A stretch of DNA of 64,000 nucleotides. It comes from Mucilaginibacter lappiensis (GTDB lineage Bacteria; Bacteroidota; Bacteroidia; Sphingobacteriales; Sphingobacteriaceae). The notes beneath the pieces were generated by a model. That model saw only the letters and a program-made list of their open reading frames with translations, ran no database searches and was not told the origin of the DNA. Shown in pieces: positions 33,364 to 41,737 of this stretch; position 1 is the first letter of the stretch, and every line of letters starts with the position of its first letter. Made by a program: the position numbers and the translations under genes. Location: assembly GCF_900155965.1 (NCBI RefSeq), contig NZ_FTMG01000002.1, forward strand, positions 434,001 through 498,000. The letters run 5' to 3'.

Positions 33364-35448
33364 ATGAACGCAAAATATTGGTTAAGGGCATCGGTGGTTC
33401 TTTTAGCAGTTGGTTTCAATGCCCTCTCAGTAAAGGCACAGCAAAAACCAAACATCATTTTTATACTGACAGACGACCTGGGTTATGGGGATATCGGCGT
33501 GTTTTTTCAAAATCAGCGGAAAGCCTCCGGCGATCATAGTCAGCCATATGAACTGACGCCCAATTTGGATAAAATGGCATTGAGCGGTGCCCGCTTCACA
33601 CAGCAATATGCTAATGCGCCGGTTTGCGCGCCGTCAAGGGCTTCACTCATCACCGGGCTTAACCAGGGCAATGCCTCGGTGAGGGACAACCAGTTTGATA
33701 AGATGCTGGAAAACAATTACACCGTAGCCTCCATGTTAAAAACCGCGGGCTACAGTACTACAGCCATTGGTAAATGGGGTTTGCAAGGTGTTAAGGAAGA
33801 AGGTCCTGACTGGCCCGCACATCCCCTGAAACGGGGTTTTGATAAATATTACGGTTATATGCGCCATAGCGATGGTCATGAGCATTATCCGTTGGAGGGT
33901 TTGTATCGGGGCAAAAAACAGGTATGGGATAATTATAAGGAAGTATCGGCCGGACTAAGCAAATGCTATACCGCCGACTTGTGGACCGCCGCCGCCAAAA
34001 AATGGATCATCGATCACAAAAATGGGAAAGAAGCAGCCAAACCATTTTTTATGTACCTGGCTTATGATACGCCCCATGCGGTTATCGAGTTGCCTACACA
34101 GGCCTACCCTGTTGGTGGAGGACTTAAAGGTGGACTGCGATGGTTGGGCGATGCCGGGCACATGATCAACACCGCTTCCGGAACAATTGACTCTTATATG
34201 TATCCAGAGTATGCCAACGCTACTTATGATGATGACCATAACCCGGCCACGCCCGAAGTGCCCTGGCCCGATACCTATAAAAGATACGCTACTGCGGTGC
34301 GCCGGATAGATGATGCAGTAGGTGATATTAGGCAATTGCTCAGCGATCTGAATATAGCCGATAATACGCTGGTGATTTTTACCTCCGATAATGGTCCTTC
34401 TATCGAATCGTACTTACCAGCTGACTTTGTGCCCAATCACCCTACGTTTTTTGGTAGCTATGGTCCGTTTGATGGTATCAAAAGAGATTGCTGGGAAGGG
34501 GGACTAAGAATGCCAACAATAGCAGCCTGGCCAAAACACATCAAAGCCGGAGAGGTGGTCAATACACCATCCATGCTATCAGACTGGATGCCCACTCTTG
34601 CTGATGCCGCGCATATCCCGGCGCCTGCTCGTACAGATGGTGTTTCTTTGTTGCCCTGCTTGACCGGTACAGGTAAACAAAAGCAAGGCTTGGTATACGT
34701 GGAATATTTTGAAGGCGGCAAAACCCCCGATTTTAAGGAGTTTGAACCCGGTAGGCGCGGAAGAAAACGCAATCAGATGCAGGCCATCCGGATGGGTGAT
34801 CTGGTTGGAGTGCGTTACGCTATCAAAACCGCGGATGACGACTTTGAAATATACAATGCAGTAAACGATCCTAAAGAAATAAGCAACCTGGCTTCCAAAC
34901 CGGGTTATGCAAAAATTCAGGAAGCCATGAAGGCAAAGGTATTACAAGTGAGACACGCCGATGCAGAAGCTCCACGGCCTTATGATACAGTACCCGTACC
35001 GGCAGATAAAGTTGAAGGAAGGTTATTACCTGGCCTTTTCTGGGAGTATTATGCAGGAAAATTCCCCTGGGTAGCCAAAACGGACGGGCTTACAGCTAAT
35101 AGCACAGGAACAAGCAAAAATATAACCGGCAATGAAGCTGGACATAAACCGGGGATGGTATGTTATCACGGATTTATCAAAATCCCTGCCGATGGGCATT
35201 ATACATTTTCGTTGCAGGTATCAGGCAAAGCCTATCTGCGTTTGCATGAGGCTACCTTAATCGATGCCGATTTTGGATATCAACCAGGTACAGTGCTTAC
35301 CCAGACCGTCAATCTAAAAGAGGGCGCACATGCCATAGCCTTGTACTATCTGTTGCCGGAAAGCGGTATGCCGAAGGTGACGCTTAAATGTACAGACCAA
35401 AACCGGATAGATATTAGTGGGAAGAATCTGGTATTTTTTAGTCATTGA
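33364..35448 (+). CDS. Secreted sulfatase with C-terminal PA14-like domain
   Basis: A 694-residue exported sulfatase. The signal peptide ends at V-K-A-Q26; metal ligands are in L-T-D-D-L-G, and the motif C-A-P-S-R (Cys88) marks a Cys-type enzyme. After the sulfatase fold (about 28-550) a PA14-like beta domain follows (G-L-F-W-E-Y-Y-A-G-K-F near 560, then H-G-F-I-K-I-P-A-D-G-H-Y-T-F), which often binds carbohydrate. It differs strongly from the neighbour sulfatase, so the two probably attack different sulfate positions. Its TGA stop is also the first three bases of a palindromic repeat. Confidence 0.92.
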   Translation: MNAKYWLRASVVLLAVGFNALSVKAQQKPNIIFILTDDLGYGDIGVFFQNQRKASGDHSQPYELTPNLDKMALSGARFTQQYANAPVCAPSRASLITGLNQGNASVRDNQFDKMLENNYTVASMLKTAGYSTTAIGKWGLQGVKEEGPDWPAHPLKRGFDKYYGYMRHSDGHEHYPLEGLYRGKKQVWDNYKEVSAGLSKCYTADLWTAAAKKWIIDHKNGKEAAKPFFMYLAYDTPHAVIELPTQAYPVGGGLKGGLRWLGDAGHMINTASGTIDSYMYPEYANATYDDDHNPATPEVPWPDTYKRYATAVRRIDDAVGDIRQLLSDLNIADNTLVIFTSDNGPSIESYLPADFVPNHPTFFGSYGPFDGIKRDCWEGGLRMPTIAAWPKHIKAGEVVNTPSMLSDWMPTLADAAHIPAPARTDGVSLLPCLTGTGKQKQGLVYVEYFEGGKTPDFKEFEPGRRGRKRNQMQAIRMGDLVGVRYAIKTADDDFEIYNAVNDPKEISNLASKPGYAKIQEAMKAKVLQVRHADAEAPRPYDTVPVPADKVEGRLLPGLFWEYYAGKFPWVAKTDGLTANSTGTSKNITGNEAGHKPGMVCYHGFIKIPADGHYTFSLQVSGKAYLRLHEATLIDADFGYQPGTVLTQTVNLKEGAHAIALYYLLPESGMPKVTLKCTDQNRIDISGKNLVFFSH

Positions 35449-35515
35449 GTCTTGAATTCAAAGTGATAAACCCTAAGTCAAAAAAAACGACTTAAAACTT
35501 TGAACTCAAGACTTA
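35446..35515. repeat. Nested inverted repeat supplying the sulfatase stop codon
   Basis: TGAGTCTTGAATTCAAAGT (35446-35464) pairs with 35497-35515 with one or two mismatches; TAAGTC (35474-35479) and GACTTA (35489-35494) form an inner stem. The first TGA is the stop of the sulfatase gene. The GAGTCTTGA words recall the family at 39651 and 47810 and similar words at 29632-29660 and 30196-30210. Confidence 0.65.
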
Positions 35516-35560
35516 TAACTTATATAGTGGTATATTTGAATTTTATAAATTCTTTGTGCC

Positions 35561-36493
35561 ATGGATGTTACTACGCTGAATGATTTTTACGAGCACGCAG
35601 CCTCTGTAAGCGGCGAAAGTGTAAGTTCGCTATTGCCAGAAGGTATCAACAAAGAGATAGGGCATTTCAATATATTTGATGTGGCCGATCTGTTTACCCG
35701 CATCAAAAAAGCCCCCGGGTTGATGCCGTATAACCGCCGGGCTTACTACAAGATAAGCCTGATAAGTGGTCATAGTATGGCCGAGTATGCCGACAAAACC
35801 ATTGAAATAGAAAAGAATGCCCTGCTTTTCGCCACACCCAAAATACCTTATAACTGGGTGCCGCAGACCGATCAGCAATTGGGTTTCTTTTGCATTTTTA
35901 CTGCCGATTTCCTGTTACCCAGTAAAAGCGGTGTGGTACTGGATGATCTGCCTATATTTAAACCGGGCGGCTATCCTGTGTTTCAGCTCAGCGATAAGGA
36001 AGCTATTGATATCCGTCACATTTTCAGAAAGATGAGTGAGGAGATAGGCTCCGATTATGCTTATAAGTACGACCTGCTGCGCAACTATGTATTGGAGCTG
36101 ATTCATTACGGGCAAAAGCTACAGCCGCTCACTACGCTGTATGCAGGGCACAACGCCTCGGCCCGGGTATCGTCCCTGTTTATTGAACTTTTGGAACGAC
36201 AGTTTCCTATTGATTCACCGCATCAGAAAATAGGTTTGCGTACCGCTAAGGATTACGCCGACAGGTTGTCTGTGCACATCAATCACTTGAACAAGGTGCT
36301 CAAAGAAAATACGGGTAAAACCACCACCGAGCATATCAGTAACCGCTTGGTGCAGGAGGCTAAGATTCTGCTGAAACAAACGGCCTGGAACATTTCGGAG
36401 ATTGCCTATAGCCTGGGTTTTGAAGAGGTGGCGCATTTTTCTACCTTTTTTAAAAAGCAAACCAATATTGCCCCGTTAAAGTTTCGCGCGTAA
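35561..36493 (+). CDS. AraC-family transcriptional regulator
   Basis: A 310-residue regulator: an N-terminal cupin-like sensor (about 1-190) and a C-terminal double helix-turn-helix (about 205-305) with L-S-V-H-I-N-H-L-N-K-V-L-K-E-N-T-G-K and the second-helix segment I-A-Y-S-L-G-F-E-E-V-A-H-F-S-T-F-F-K-K. It is followed after 97 bases by two dehydrogenase genes on the same strand and probably activates them. Its ligand is unknown. Confidence 0.92.
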   Translation: MDVTTLNDFYEHAASVSGESVSSLLPEGINKEIGHFNIFDVADLFTRIKKAPGLMPYNRRAYYKISLISGHSMAEYADKTIEIEKNALLFATPKIPYNWVPQTDQQLGFFCIFTADFLLPSKSGVVLDDLPIFKPGGYPVFQLSDKEAIDIRHIFRKMSEEIGSDYAYKYDLLRNYVLELIHYGQKLQPLTTLYAGHNASARVSSLFIELLERQFPIDSPHQKIGLRTAKDYADRLSVHINHLNKVLKENTGKTTTEHISNRLVQEAKILLKQTAWNISEIAYSLGFEEVAHFSTFFKKQTNIAPLKFRA

Positions 36494-36495
36494 GC

Positions 36496-36551
36496 GATAT
36501 TTGAATTTCGCAAAAAATGGATTGATATTCATAAACAGCTGAGCTGATATT
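36496..36551 (+). promoter_or_regulatory. Three GATATT direct repeats before the dehydrogenase genes
   Basis: GATATT occurs at 36496, 36524 and 36546, each in similar context (GATATTTGAA, GATATTCATA, GATATTTGCC). AraC proteins bind direct repeats, and the AraC gene ends just before, so these may be its sites. The motif is short and A/T-rich, so chance is possible. Confidence 0.3.
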
Positions 36552-36560
36552 TGCCAGAAC

Positions 36561-36591
36561 TTTGTTTTATCAAATTTTAAGATAAAACAAA
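36561..36591 (+). promoter_or_regulatory. 11-bp perfect inverted repeat ending in the start codon
   Basis: TTTGTTTTATC (36561-36571) pairs with GATAAAACAAA (36581-36591); the last A is the first base of the ATG of the dehydrogenase gene. It is either an operator over the transcription start or an RNA hairpin that hides the translation start. Confidence 0.5.
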
Positions 36592-37373
36592 TGAAACTCC
36601 AGCATAATACAATACTCATTACCGGCGGAACCAGTGGCTTTGGCTACGAGTTTGCCTCACGCCTACTGGCGCTGGGCAATACGGTAATCATTACCGGTCG
36701 TAACCAGGATCGCCTGGATGAGGTCCGGGTAAAATTGCCTGGCATACATACTTTTCAAAGTGATGTAAGTGATTCGGAACAAATAACGCTTTTGTTTAAG
36801 CAGGTAATTACCCAATTTCCCGGGCTCAACATGCTGATCAATAATGCAGGCGAAATGCGCATGATCAGTTTTCACGATACCAGTATTGATCTTCATAACA
36901 TTACCCGTGAGGTAGAGATCAACCTCATGGGGCCTATTCGCATGGTGCAGCAGTTTTTGCCGCATCTCAAAAAGCAAAAGAATGCTGCTATTTTAAATGT
37001 TACCTCCGGTATAGCATTGATGCCATTTCCATTGTCGCCTATTTATGGGGCTACTAAATCGGGTTTGCGTTCCTATACCAAATCATTGCGCGTGCAGCTT
37101 AAAAGTACCGGTGTTAAAGTATTTGAACTCATAGCACCCGGTTCCACAACACCTTTGAACGACAAATTTGCCGGGATAGACGGCTTTGACGATAAAATGC
37201 TGATGGCCCCAGCCAAACTGATAGACGCGGCCATCAAAGGCCTAATGAAAGACCAATTGGAGATATATCCCGGCCTGGCCGGTGTAATGAGGGTGATGAG
37301 TCGAGTGGCTCCCGCTTTTCTGTTAAGTCAAACCAGTAAGGTAGGTGCTCAATGGATCGCTTCTAAAAATTAA
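36591..37373 (+). CDS. Short-chain dehydrogenase/reductase (DltE-like)
   Basis: A 260-residue NAD(P)-dependent oxidoreductase of the classical SDR fold. The cofactor motif is T-G-G-T-S-G-F-G near 9-16, N-N-A-G near 84, the catalytic Ser in V-T-S-G-I and Y-G-A-T-K near 154-158. The substrate is unknown. It is the first of two SDR genes after the AraC gene; the second starts 31 bases downstream, so they form one operon. Confidence 0.9.
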   Translation: MKLQHNTILITGGTSGFGYEFASRLLALGNTVIITGRNQDRLDEVRVKLPGIHTFQSDVSDSEQITLLFKQVITQFPGLNMLINNAGEMRMISFHDTSIDLHNITREVEINLMGPIRMVQQFLPHLKKQKNAAILNVTSGIALMPFPLSPIYGATKSGLRSYTKSLRVQLKSTGVKVFELIAPGSTTPLNDKFAGIDGFDDKMLMAPAKLIDAAIKGLMKDQLEIYPGLAGVMRVMSRVAPAFLLSQTSKVGAQWIASKN

Positions 37374-37404
37374 AAACACTTTTTACAAATCATAAAATAA
37401 CAAA

Positions 37405-38169
37405 ATGTCAACAAATCATAAAATTGCCCTGGTAACCGGCGGTGGCCGCGGATTAGGGAAAGATATGGCGCTTAAATTGGCTCAAAAAGGCCTTGACGTC
37501 ATTATAACATACAACAGTAGAAAAGAGGATGCTTTGGCCGTAGTGACGCAGGTTGAGCAGGCAGGCAGTAAAGCCGCGGCTCTGCAACTGAATGTAGGCG
37601 ATGTAAAAAGCTTTCCTGCTTTTTTTGCCCAGTTAGCCAGTGTTCTGAAAAATACGTTTAATACTGATCACTTCGACTTTTTGATCAACAACGGCGGTAT
37701 TGGTGGTCATGCACCTTTTGGCCAGGTTACCGAACAAATGTTTGACGAGCTATTAAACATCCATTTTAAAGGCGTTTACTTTTTGACACAGGGGGCGCTC
37801 AATCTGCTGAATGATGGTGGCGGCATCGTCAATATATCATCAGGTCTTACTCGTTTTAGTATGCCTGGCCCTTCGGCTTATGCTTCTATGAAGGGCGCGG
37901 TTGAGGTATTTACCCTGTACCTGGCTGTTGAACTAGGGCCACGCCATATCAGAGCAAATGTTGTTGCTCCCGGCGCTATCGCCACAGATTTTTCGGGCGG
38001 CGTTGTTCGGGACAATGCGGATATAAATAAGATGGTAAGCAGCGCTACCGCATTAGGTCGTGCAGGTGTAGCTGAAGATGTTGGTGGTGTGGTATCTTTT
38101 TTATGTACCGAAGATGCCCGCTGGGTAAATGCACAGCGTATTGAAGTATCAGGTGGCGCGCATATCTGA
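37405..38169 (+). CDS. Short-chain dehydrogenase/reductase (FabG-like)
   Basis: A 254-residue SDR with T-G-G-G-R-G-L-G (11-18), N-N-G-G in place of N-N-A-G, S-S-G-L, and Y-A-S-M-K as catalytic Tyr and Lys. The ending W-V-N-A-Q-R-I-E-V-S-G-G is typical of FabG-like reductases. The N-N-G-G change is tolerated in several SDRs. It is unlikely to be the fatty-acid FabG, given its place in an AraC-linked operon. Confidence 0.9.
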   Translation: MSTNHKIALVTGGGRGLGKDMALKLAQKGLDVIITYNSRKEDALAVVTQVEQAGSKAAALQLNVGDVKSFPAFFAQLASVLKNTFNTDHFDFLINNGGIGGHAPFGQVTEQMFDELLNIHFKGVYFLTQGALNLLNDGGGIVNISSGLTRFSMPGPSAYASMKGAVEVFTLYLAVELGPRHIRANVVAPGAIATDFSGGVVRDNADINKMVSSATALGRAGVAEDVGGVVSFLCTEDARWVNAQRIEVSGGAHI

Positions 38170-38211
38170 TTTTCCCATCGGCAATAATACTGTTTTATAC
38201 TTTTTAACGTT

Positions 38212-38243
38212 AAACCCGCTTTATTTATAAAGCGGGTTTTGTT
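38212..38243 (+). terminator. Terminator of the SDR operon
   Basis: AAACCCGCTTTA (38212-38223) pairs perfectly with TAAAGCGGGTTT (38228-38239) over TTTA, then TGTTGTG. It follows the second dehydrogenase by 43 bases. Confidence 0.85.
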
Positions 38244-38457
38244 GTGCTAATATATTTCATAAAACCTCGTAATCTTGCTGTAAGGTTTTCCAGCTTTTAC
38301 CGACTAAGCGTTAAAACCATGATCGGTTGTCTGAGGAATATTGTCAGCCTATCATCAAATTCGACTAAATAAAATATATTTAATTAACCGCGGGTAAACT
38401 TATTACGTTAATAGTAATAGAATCCGATCAAGTATAAAATGTAAAAACTAAATATCA

Positions 38458-39108
38458 ATGACAAAGAATATTGTTCTTTTGATGCTATTTGTAGCCAACT
38501 GCACCGCCGCCTTTGCAGTAGCAGGCGATACTTATCATAAACAACCGGCAGCTGACGGTCCGCATCTTGCAAAAGGATTGGACACGGCTACCTTCGCTAC
38601 AGGCTGCTTCTGGTGCACCGAAGCTAAATTTCAACAGTTAAAAGGAGTAAAAAAAGTAATTTCGGGTTTTAGCGGTGGCCATGTGGCTCACCCTACTTAT
38701 GAGCAGGTTTGTACTGGCACAACCGGACACGCCGAGGCTTGTAATATTATTTACGATCCGGCGCAGATTTCTTTTGATGAGTTGCTGGAAGCTTTTTTTG
38801 TTGCTCATGACCCTACCCAGCTTAATCGCCAGGGCAATGATGTGGGTACGCAATACCGATCAGCCATATTTTATCACAATGCGGCTCAAAAACAAAAAGC
38901 CGATTATTATATCAGCAAGCTCAATACCGAGAAGGCTTACAAAAGCAATATTGTAACCCAGGTGGTGCCTTATAAAGTATTTTACAAGGCGGAGGATTAT
39001 CATCAGAACTATTTTAACCAGAATGGTAGTCAGCCTTATTGCAAATATGTGATACAACCCGAACTGGAAAAATTCAAAAAAGTATTTAAAGACAAGTTGA
39101 AACAATAA
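38458..39108 (+). CDS. msrA: Peptide methionine sulfoxide reductase A, exported
   Basis: Reduces the S form of methionine sulfoxide in oxidised proteins. The 216-residue protein has a signal peptide (M-T-K-N-I-V-L-L-M-L-F-V-A-N) and the catalytic motif G-C-F-W-C-T-E near 50-56, with G-H-A-E and Y-R-S also conserved. Because it is exported, it works in the periplasm or on the cell surface. It lies 4 bases before msrB, so both stereoisomers are handled by one operon. Confidence 0.95.
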   Translation: MTKNIVLLMLFVANCTAAFAVAGDTYHKQPAADGPHLAKGLDTATFATGCFWCTEAKFQQLKGVKKVISGFSGGHVAHPTYEQVCTGTTGHAEACNIIYDPAQISFDELLEAFFVAHDPTQLNRQGNDVGTQYRSAIFYHNAAQKQKADYYISKLNTEKAYKSNIVTQVVPYKVFYKAEDYHQNYFNQNGSQPYCKYVIQPELEKFKKVFKDKLKQ

Positions 39109-39112
39109 GCAA

Positions 39113-39634
39113 ATGAGAGCAATAACTTTAGCCAGTGTATTGGTGCTTTTCTTTGGAGCAGCTAATGCCCAACACCTGAAAAGCGATAAAGGGCACGAAA
39201 AGAACCCTTATTATTCCAATACAGATACCAAAAAACTGAACGTGACCGATGCGGAGTGGAAAAAGATATTGCCACCTGCCCTATACGCTACCGCGAGGGA
39301 GCAAGCCACTGAGGCCCCATTTACCGGCCAGTATTGGGATAAAAATGCCAAAGGAACTTACTATTGCGCCGTATGCGGCAATGAACTGTTCCGGTCTGAC
39401 GCTAAATTCGCCAGCAATTGCGGTTGGCCAAGCTTTTACCAGGCTGTACGTAAAAACAGTGTGATTTACAGGGAAGATAATTCAGTTGGTATGCAGCGTA
39501 CGGAAGTGCTTTGCGCCCGTTGTGGCTCGCATCTGGGGCATATATTTGATGATGGCCCCGCGCCAACCTATAAAAGATATTGCATGAACTCCGTTTCGCT
39601 TGATTTTGCTCCGGATGGATTGAAAGCGAAATAG
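39113..39634 (+). CDS. msrB: Peptide methionine sulfoxide reductase B, exported
   Basis: Reduces the R form of methionine sulfoxide. The 173-residue protein has a signal peptide (to N-A-Q), zinc-binding pairs C-A-V-C and C-A-R-C, the C-G-W-P-S-F strand, and the catalytic Cys in R-Y-C-M-N-S. It follows msrA by 4 bases. Export of both suggests an outer-envelope repair system; the electron donor is not in the window. Confidence 0.95.
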   Translation: MRAITLASVLVLFFGAANAQHLKSDKGHEKNPYYSNTDTKKLNVTDAEWKKILPPALYATAREQATEAPFTGQYWDKNAKGTYYCAVCGNELFRSDAKFASNCGWPSFYQAVRKNSVIYREDNSVGMQRTEVLCARCGSHLGHIFDDGPAPTYKRYCMNSVSLDFAPDGLKAK

Positions 39635-39650
39635 AATAGAAGATTAGAAT

Positions 39651-39736
39651 CAAGAAAATAAGAGTCAAGAATCAAGACAGGAGAAAAGCAATCTGCTATT
39701 AATTTTTCTTCTTGATTCCTGACTCTTATTTTCTTG
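39651..39736. repeat. Palindromic repeat between convergent genes (family with 47810)
   Basis: Arms 39651-39677 and 39710-39736 are complementary in 26 of 27 positions. The arm contains ATAAGAGTCAAGAATCAAGA, which matches 19 of 20 bases of the repeat at 47821-47840. It lies between msrB and the convergent deoR-type gene and may act as a two-way terminator. Confidence 0.85.
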
Positions 39737-39744
39737 CCTCTCTC

Positions 39745-40494
39745 TTACTTTATCAGTATCCCCGCTTCTTTAAAGCCACTAAGATCTGTTGTAGATGGAT
39801 CTTTTTCGGTAACAATAACATCAATGGCATTAGCCGCGCATACATAGTAAGGATCGGATGCTCCTATTTTATCGTAGGTAGATAAGGCAATAACATATTT
39901 TGACGTCTCGATCATGGCCCTGTCTACCAGGCTTTCCTGGTAAGTAAAGCCGGTTAATCCCAGCTTCAGATCAATGCTGCAAATACCCATCAGGCACACA
40001 TCGGCCCTGAAATTGCGGATAGCCTCAATGGTTTCATGTCCCGTAGTTGAGTAAGCATGCTTATTGAGCTCGCCGCCAATAAAAAAAACAGTAACATGTG
40101 GATAGTCTTCTAAAATAGATACTACCGGGAAGCTGTTGGTCACAACGGTTAGGTTAATGTCCCTGGGTAAAGCGGCAATAACGGCTGTAGTGGTAGTACC
40201 CCCGTTAAGAATGATAACCTGCCCCGGTTTTATAAATTCTAAAGCTTTTTGCGCTATTACTTTTTTATGATGTGTATCAATATGCTGACGTTCCTTAAAA
40301 TGTGGATGCACCGGTGAGCCGATAATCGCCCCACCGCGAACGGCTTTCAGCAACCCCTTGTCTGATAGTTCTTTGATATCTCTTCTAACCGTATCTGTAG
40401 ACACATTGAGCAAGCGACTCAGATCGTCCAATACAACTTTGTTGTCCTGTGCAATCTGTTCAATTATTTTTTGAAGACGTTCTTCTTTCAGCAT
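39745..40494 (-). CDS. DeoR-family transcriptional regulator
   Basis: A 249-residue repressor: N-terminal DeoR helix-turn-helix (L-S-R-L-L-N-V-S-T-D-T-V-R-R-D-I-K-E-L near 25-43, then G-G-A-I) and a C-terminal sugar-phosphate-binding domain with the N-G-G-T-T-T loop and D-K-I-G. DeoR proteins respond to phosphorylated sugars. It is divergent from a 5'-deoxynucleotidase gene; the 133-base gap holds ATTGCA repeats that are its probable operator. A ligand such as a deoxyribose phosphate would fit, by inference. Confidence 0.92.
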   Translation of the reverse strand: MLKEERLQKIIEQIAQDNKVVLDDLSRLLNVSTDTVRRDIKELSDKGLLKAVRGGAIIGSPVHPHFKERQHIDTHHKKVIAQKALEFIKPGQVIILNGGTTTTAVIAALPRDINLTVVTNSFPVVSILEDYPHVTVFFIGGELNKHAYSTTGHETIEAIRNFRADVCLMGICSIDLKLGLTGFTYQESLVDRAMIETSKYVIALSTYDKIGASDPYYVCAANAIDVIVTEKDPSTTDLSGFKEAGILIK

Positions 40495-40521
40495 AAAAAC
40501 AAATATAAGAATAAAATATTC

Positions 40522-40591
40522 ATTGCAGATTATTGCAATAAGTTCACATTAATTTAGCAATTAATTGAAATATATTGCATAATATTGCAAT
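40522..40591. promoter_or_regulatory. Probable DeoR operator: two pairs of ATTGCA repeats
   Basis: ATTGCA occurs at 40522 and 40532, then again at 40574 and 40584. Within each pair the spacing is 10 bp, one helix turn, so a dimer could bind one face. TTATTGCAATAA at 40530-40541 is a perfect palindrome. The sites lie in the divergent promoter region of the deoR-type and nucleotidase genes. Confidence 0.65.
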
Positions 40592-40627
40592 GTGAAATCT
40601 ATTTGATCCTGCAAACAACAATAAAAC

Positions 40628-41182
40628 ATGAAAAAACTGAAAAGAATTGCCGTTGACATGGACGGTGTTTTGGCAGATACCGATGCACATTATTTAACCT
40701 GGTACTATAATACCTATGGCGTGCAGATCCCCTATGAACAAATGGTAGGTAAACCCGAAGGCGAAGGTTTTCCGGAAGAAGGCGCTATCCGGAAATTTAT
40801 ATTGTCGCCAGGCTTTTTTCGTACCCTGCCCGTGATAACTGGCGCGGTTGAAGCCATAAAGGAATTGATGGAAGATTTTGAAATTTTTATTGTATCGGCA
40901 GCTATGGAATTTCCGCTATCACTACCCGAAAAATATGAATGGCTGCAGGAACACTTCCCATTTATACCCTGGACCCATATTGTTTTTTGCGGCGATAAAA
41001 GTTTGATTAATACCGATTATATGATCGACGATCATCCTAAAAACCTGGATAAATTTAAAGGGACAACTATGATGTTTAACGCCGCGCATAATGCAAATAT
41101 CACCCATCACCAGCGCGTAAGATCATGGACAGAAGTATTGGCTTTATTTAAAAATGAAAAGGATCTGATACCTGAAGTATAA
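40628..41182 (+). CDS. 5'(3')-deoxyribonucleotidase, HAD superfamily (NT5C type)
   Basis: Removes phosphate from deoxynucleoside monophosphates in the cytoplasm. The 184-residue protein has the HAD nucleophile motif V-D-M-D-G-V-L-A-D (Asp10, Asp12), the second motif I-V-S-A-A-M-E, and the acidic pair in M-I-D-D-H. G-V-Q-I-P-Y-E and F-F-R-T-L-P are typical of bacterial NT5C proteins. It is divergent from the DeoR-type gene and is the best candidate for its target. Confidence 0.9.
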   Translation: MKKLKRIAVDMDGVLADTDAHYLTWYYNTYGVQIPYEQMVGKPEGEGFPEEGAIRKFILSPGFFRTLPVITGAVEAIKELMEDFEIFIVSAAMEFPLSLPEKYEWLQEHFPFIPWTHIVFCGDKSLINTDYMIDDHPKNLDKFKGTTMMFNAAHNANITHHQRVRSWTEVLALFKNEKDLIPEV

Positions 41183-41241
41183 ACAGGCAGGTCATTGACA
41201 TTTGTGAGAAGTCGTAGTGTTGTACAATCTGGGCCTTTAAG

Positions 41242-41286
41242 AAACCCATAAAGCCACTCCATATGAACTAAGCGGCTTTATGGTTT
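41242..41286. terminator. Bidirectional terminator-like hairpin between convergent genes
   Basis: AAACCCATAAAGCC (41242-41255) pairs with GGCTTTATGGTTT (41274-41286) with one bulged C over an 18-base loop. On the minus strand it is followed by CTTAAAGG. It separates the nucleotidase and Dabb genes. Confidence 0.6.
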
Positions 41287-41300
41287 AACATTACTCAGCC

Positions 41301-41597
41301 TTATTCGGCATCATATATAACTACTTTTTCAAAGTAAGCTCGGAATCCATCCAAAAAAGCCAGGTGTAATGGATGAACCTGGTAAACATCGTGTCCCGCC
41401 AGATCATCAAAAAATACAGTTAAGCTAAAGGTATAGGTAGTGTCTATAACCGCACGCTCAATAGGAGCAGGTGTGCCAATATGCAATGTTTTAATGCTTT
41501 CAACGCCTTCTAAGGTTTCCAGGCTTTTGCGAAATGCAGTTTTTTGATCGGCAGTGGTGTCGGCTTTTAGCCAGAATAAAACGTGGTGTACTATCAT
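41301..41597 (-). CDS. Dabb-domain (stress-responsive alpha/beta barrel) protein
   Basis: A 98-residue dimeric ferredoxin-like barrel protein. The start M-I-V-H-H-V-L-F-W-L-K and the S-L-T-V-F-F-D-D-L-A-G-H-D-V-Y-Q-V-H-P-L-H segment define the Dabb family. Its task in bacteria is mostly unknown. It stands alone on the minus strand between two plus-strand genes. Confidence 0.88.
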   Translation of the reverse strand: MIVHHVLFWLKADTTADQKTAFRKSLETLEGVESIKTLHIGTPAPIERAVIDTTYTFSLTVFFDDLAGHDVYQVHPLHLAFLDGFRAYFEKVVIYDAE

Positions 41598-41737
41598 TGT
41601 TTGAATTTTTCCAAATGTAATGAATAGACGTTTTCATTATTATGGGATTTATAAAATTCGTAAAGCAGATTATTTAACCCAGACTTAAGCTAAAATCCAA
41701 ACAGATAAAGCACCTTTGTATCCATAATTATTGTGCA

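Noticed and set aside
37405..38169. Housekeeping fabG of fatty-acid synthesis
   Set aside because: FabG-like motifs are present, but the gene sits in an AraC-linked SDR operon without acyl-carrier or fab genes and has N-N-G-G in place of N-N-A-G.
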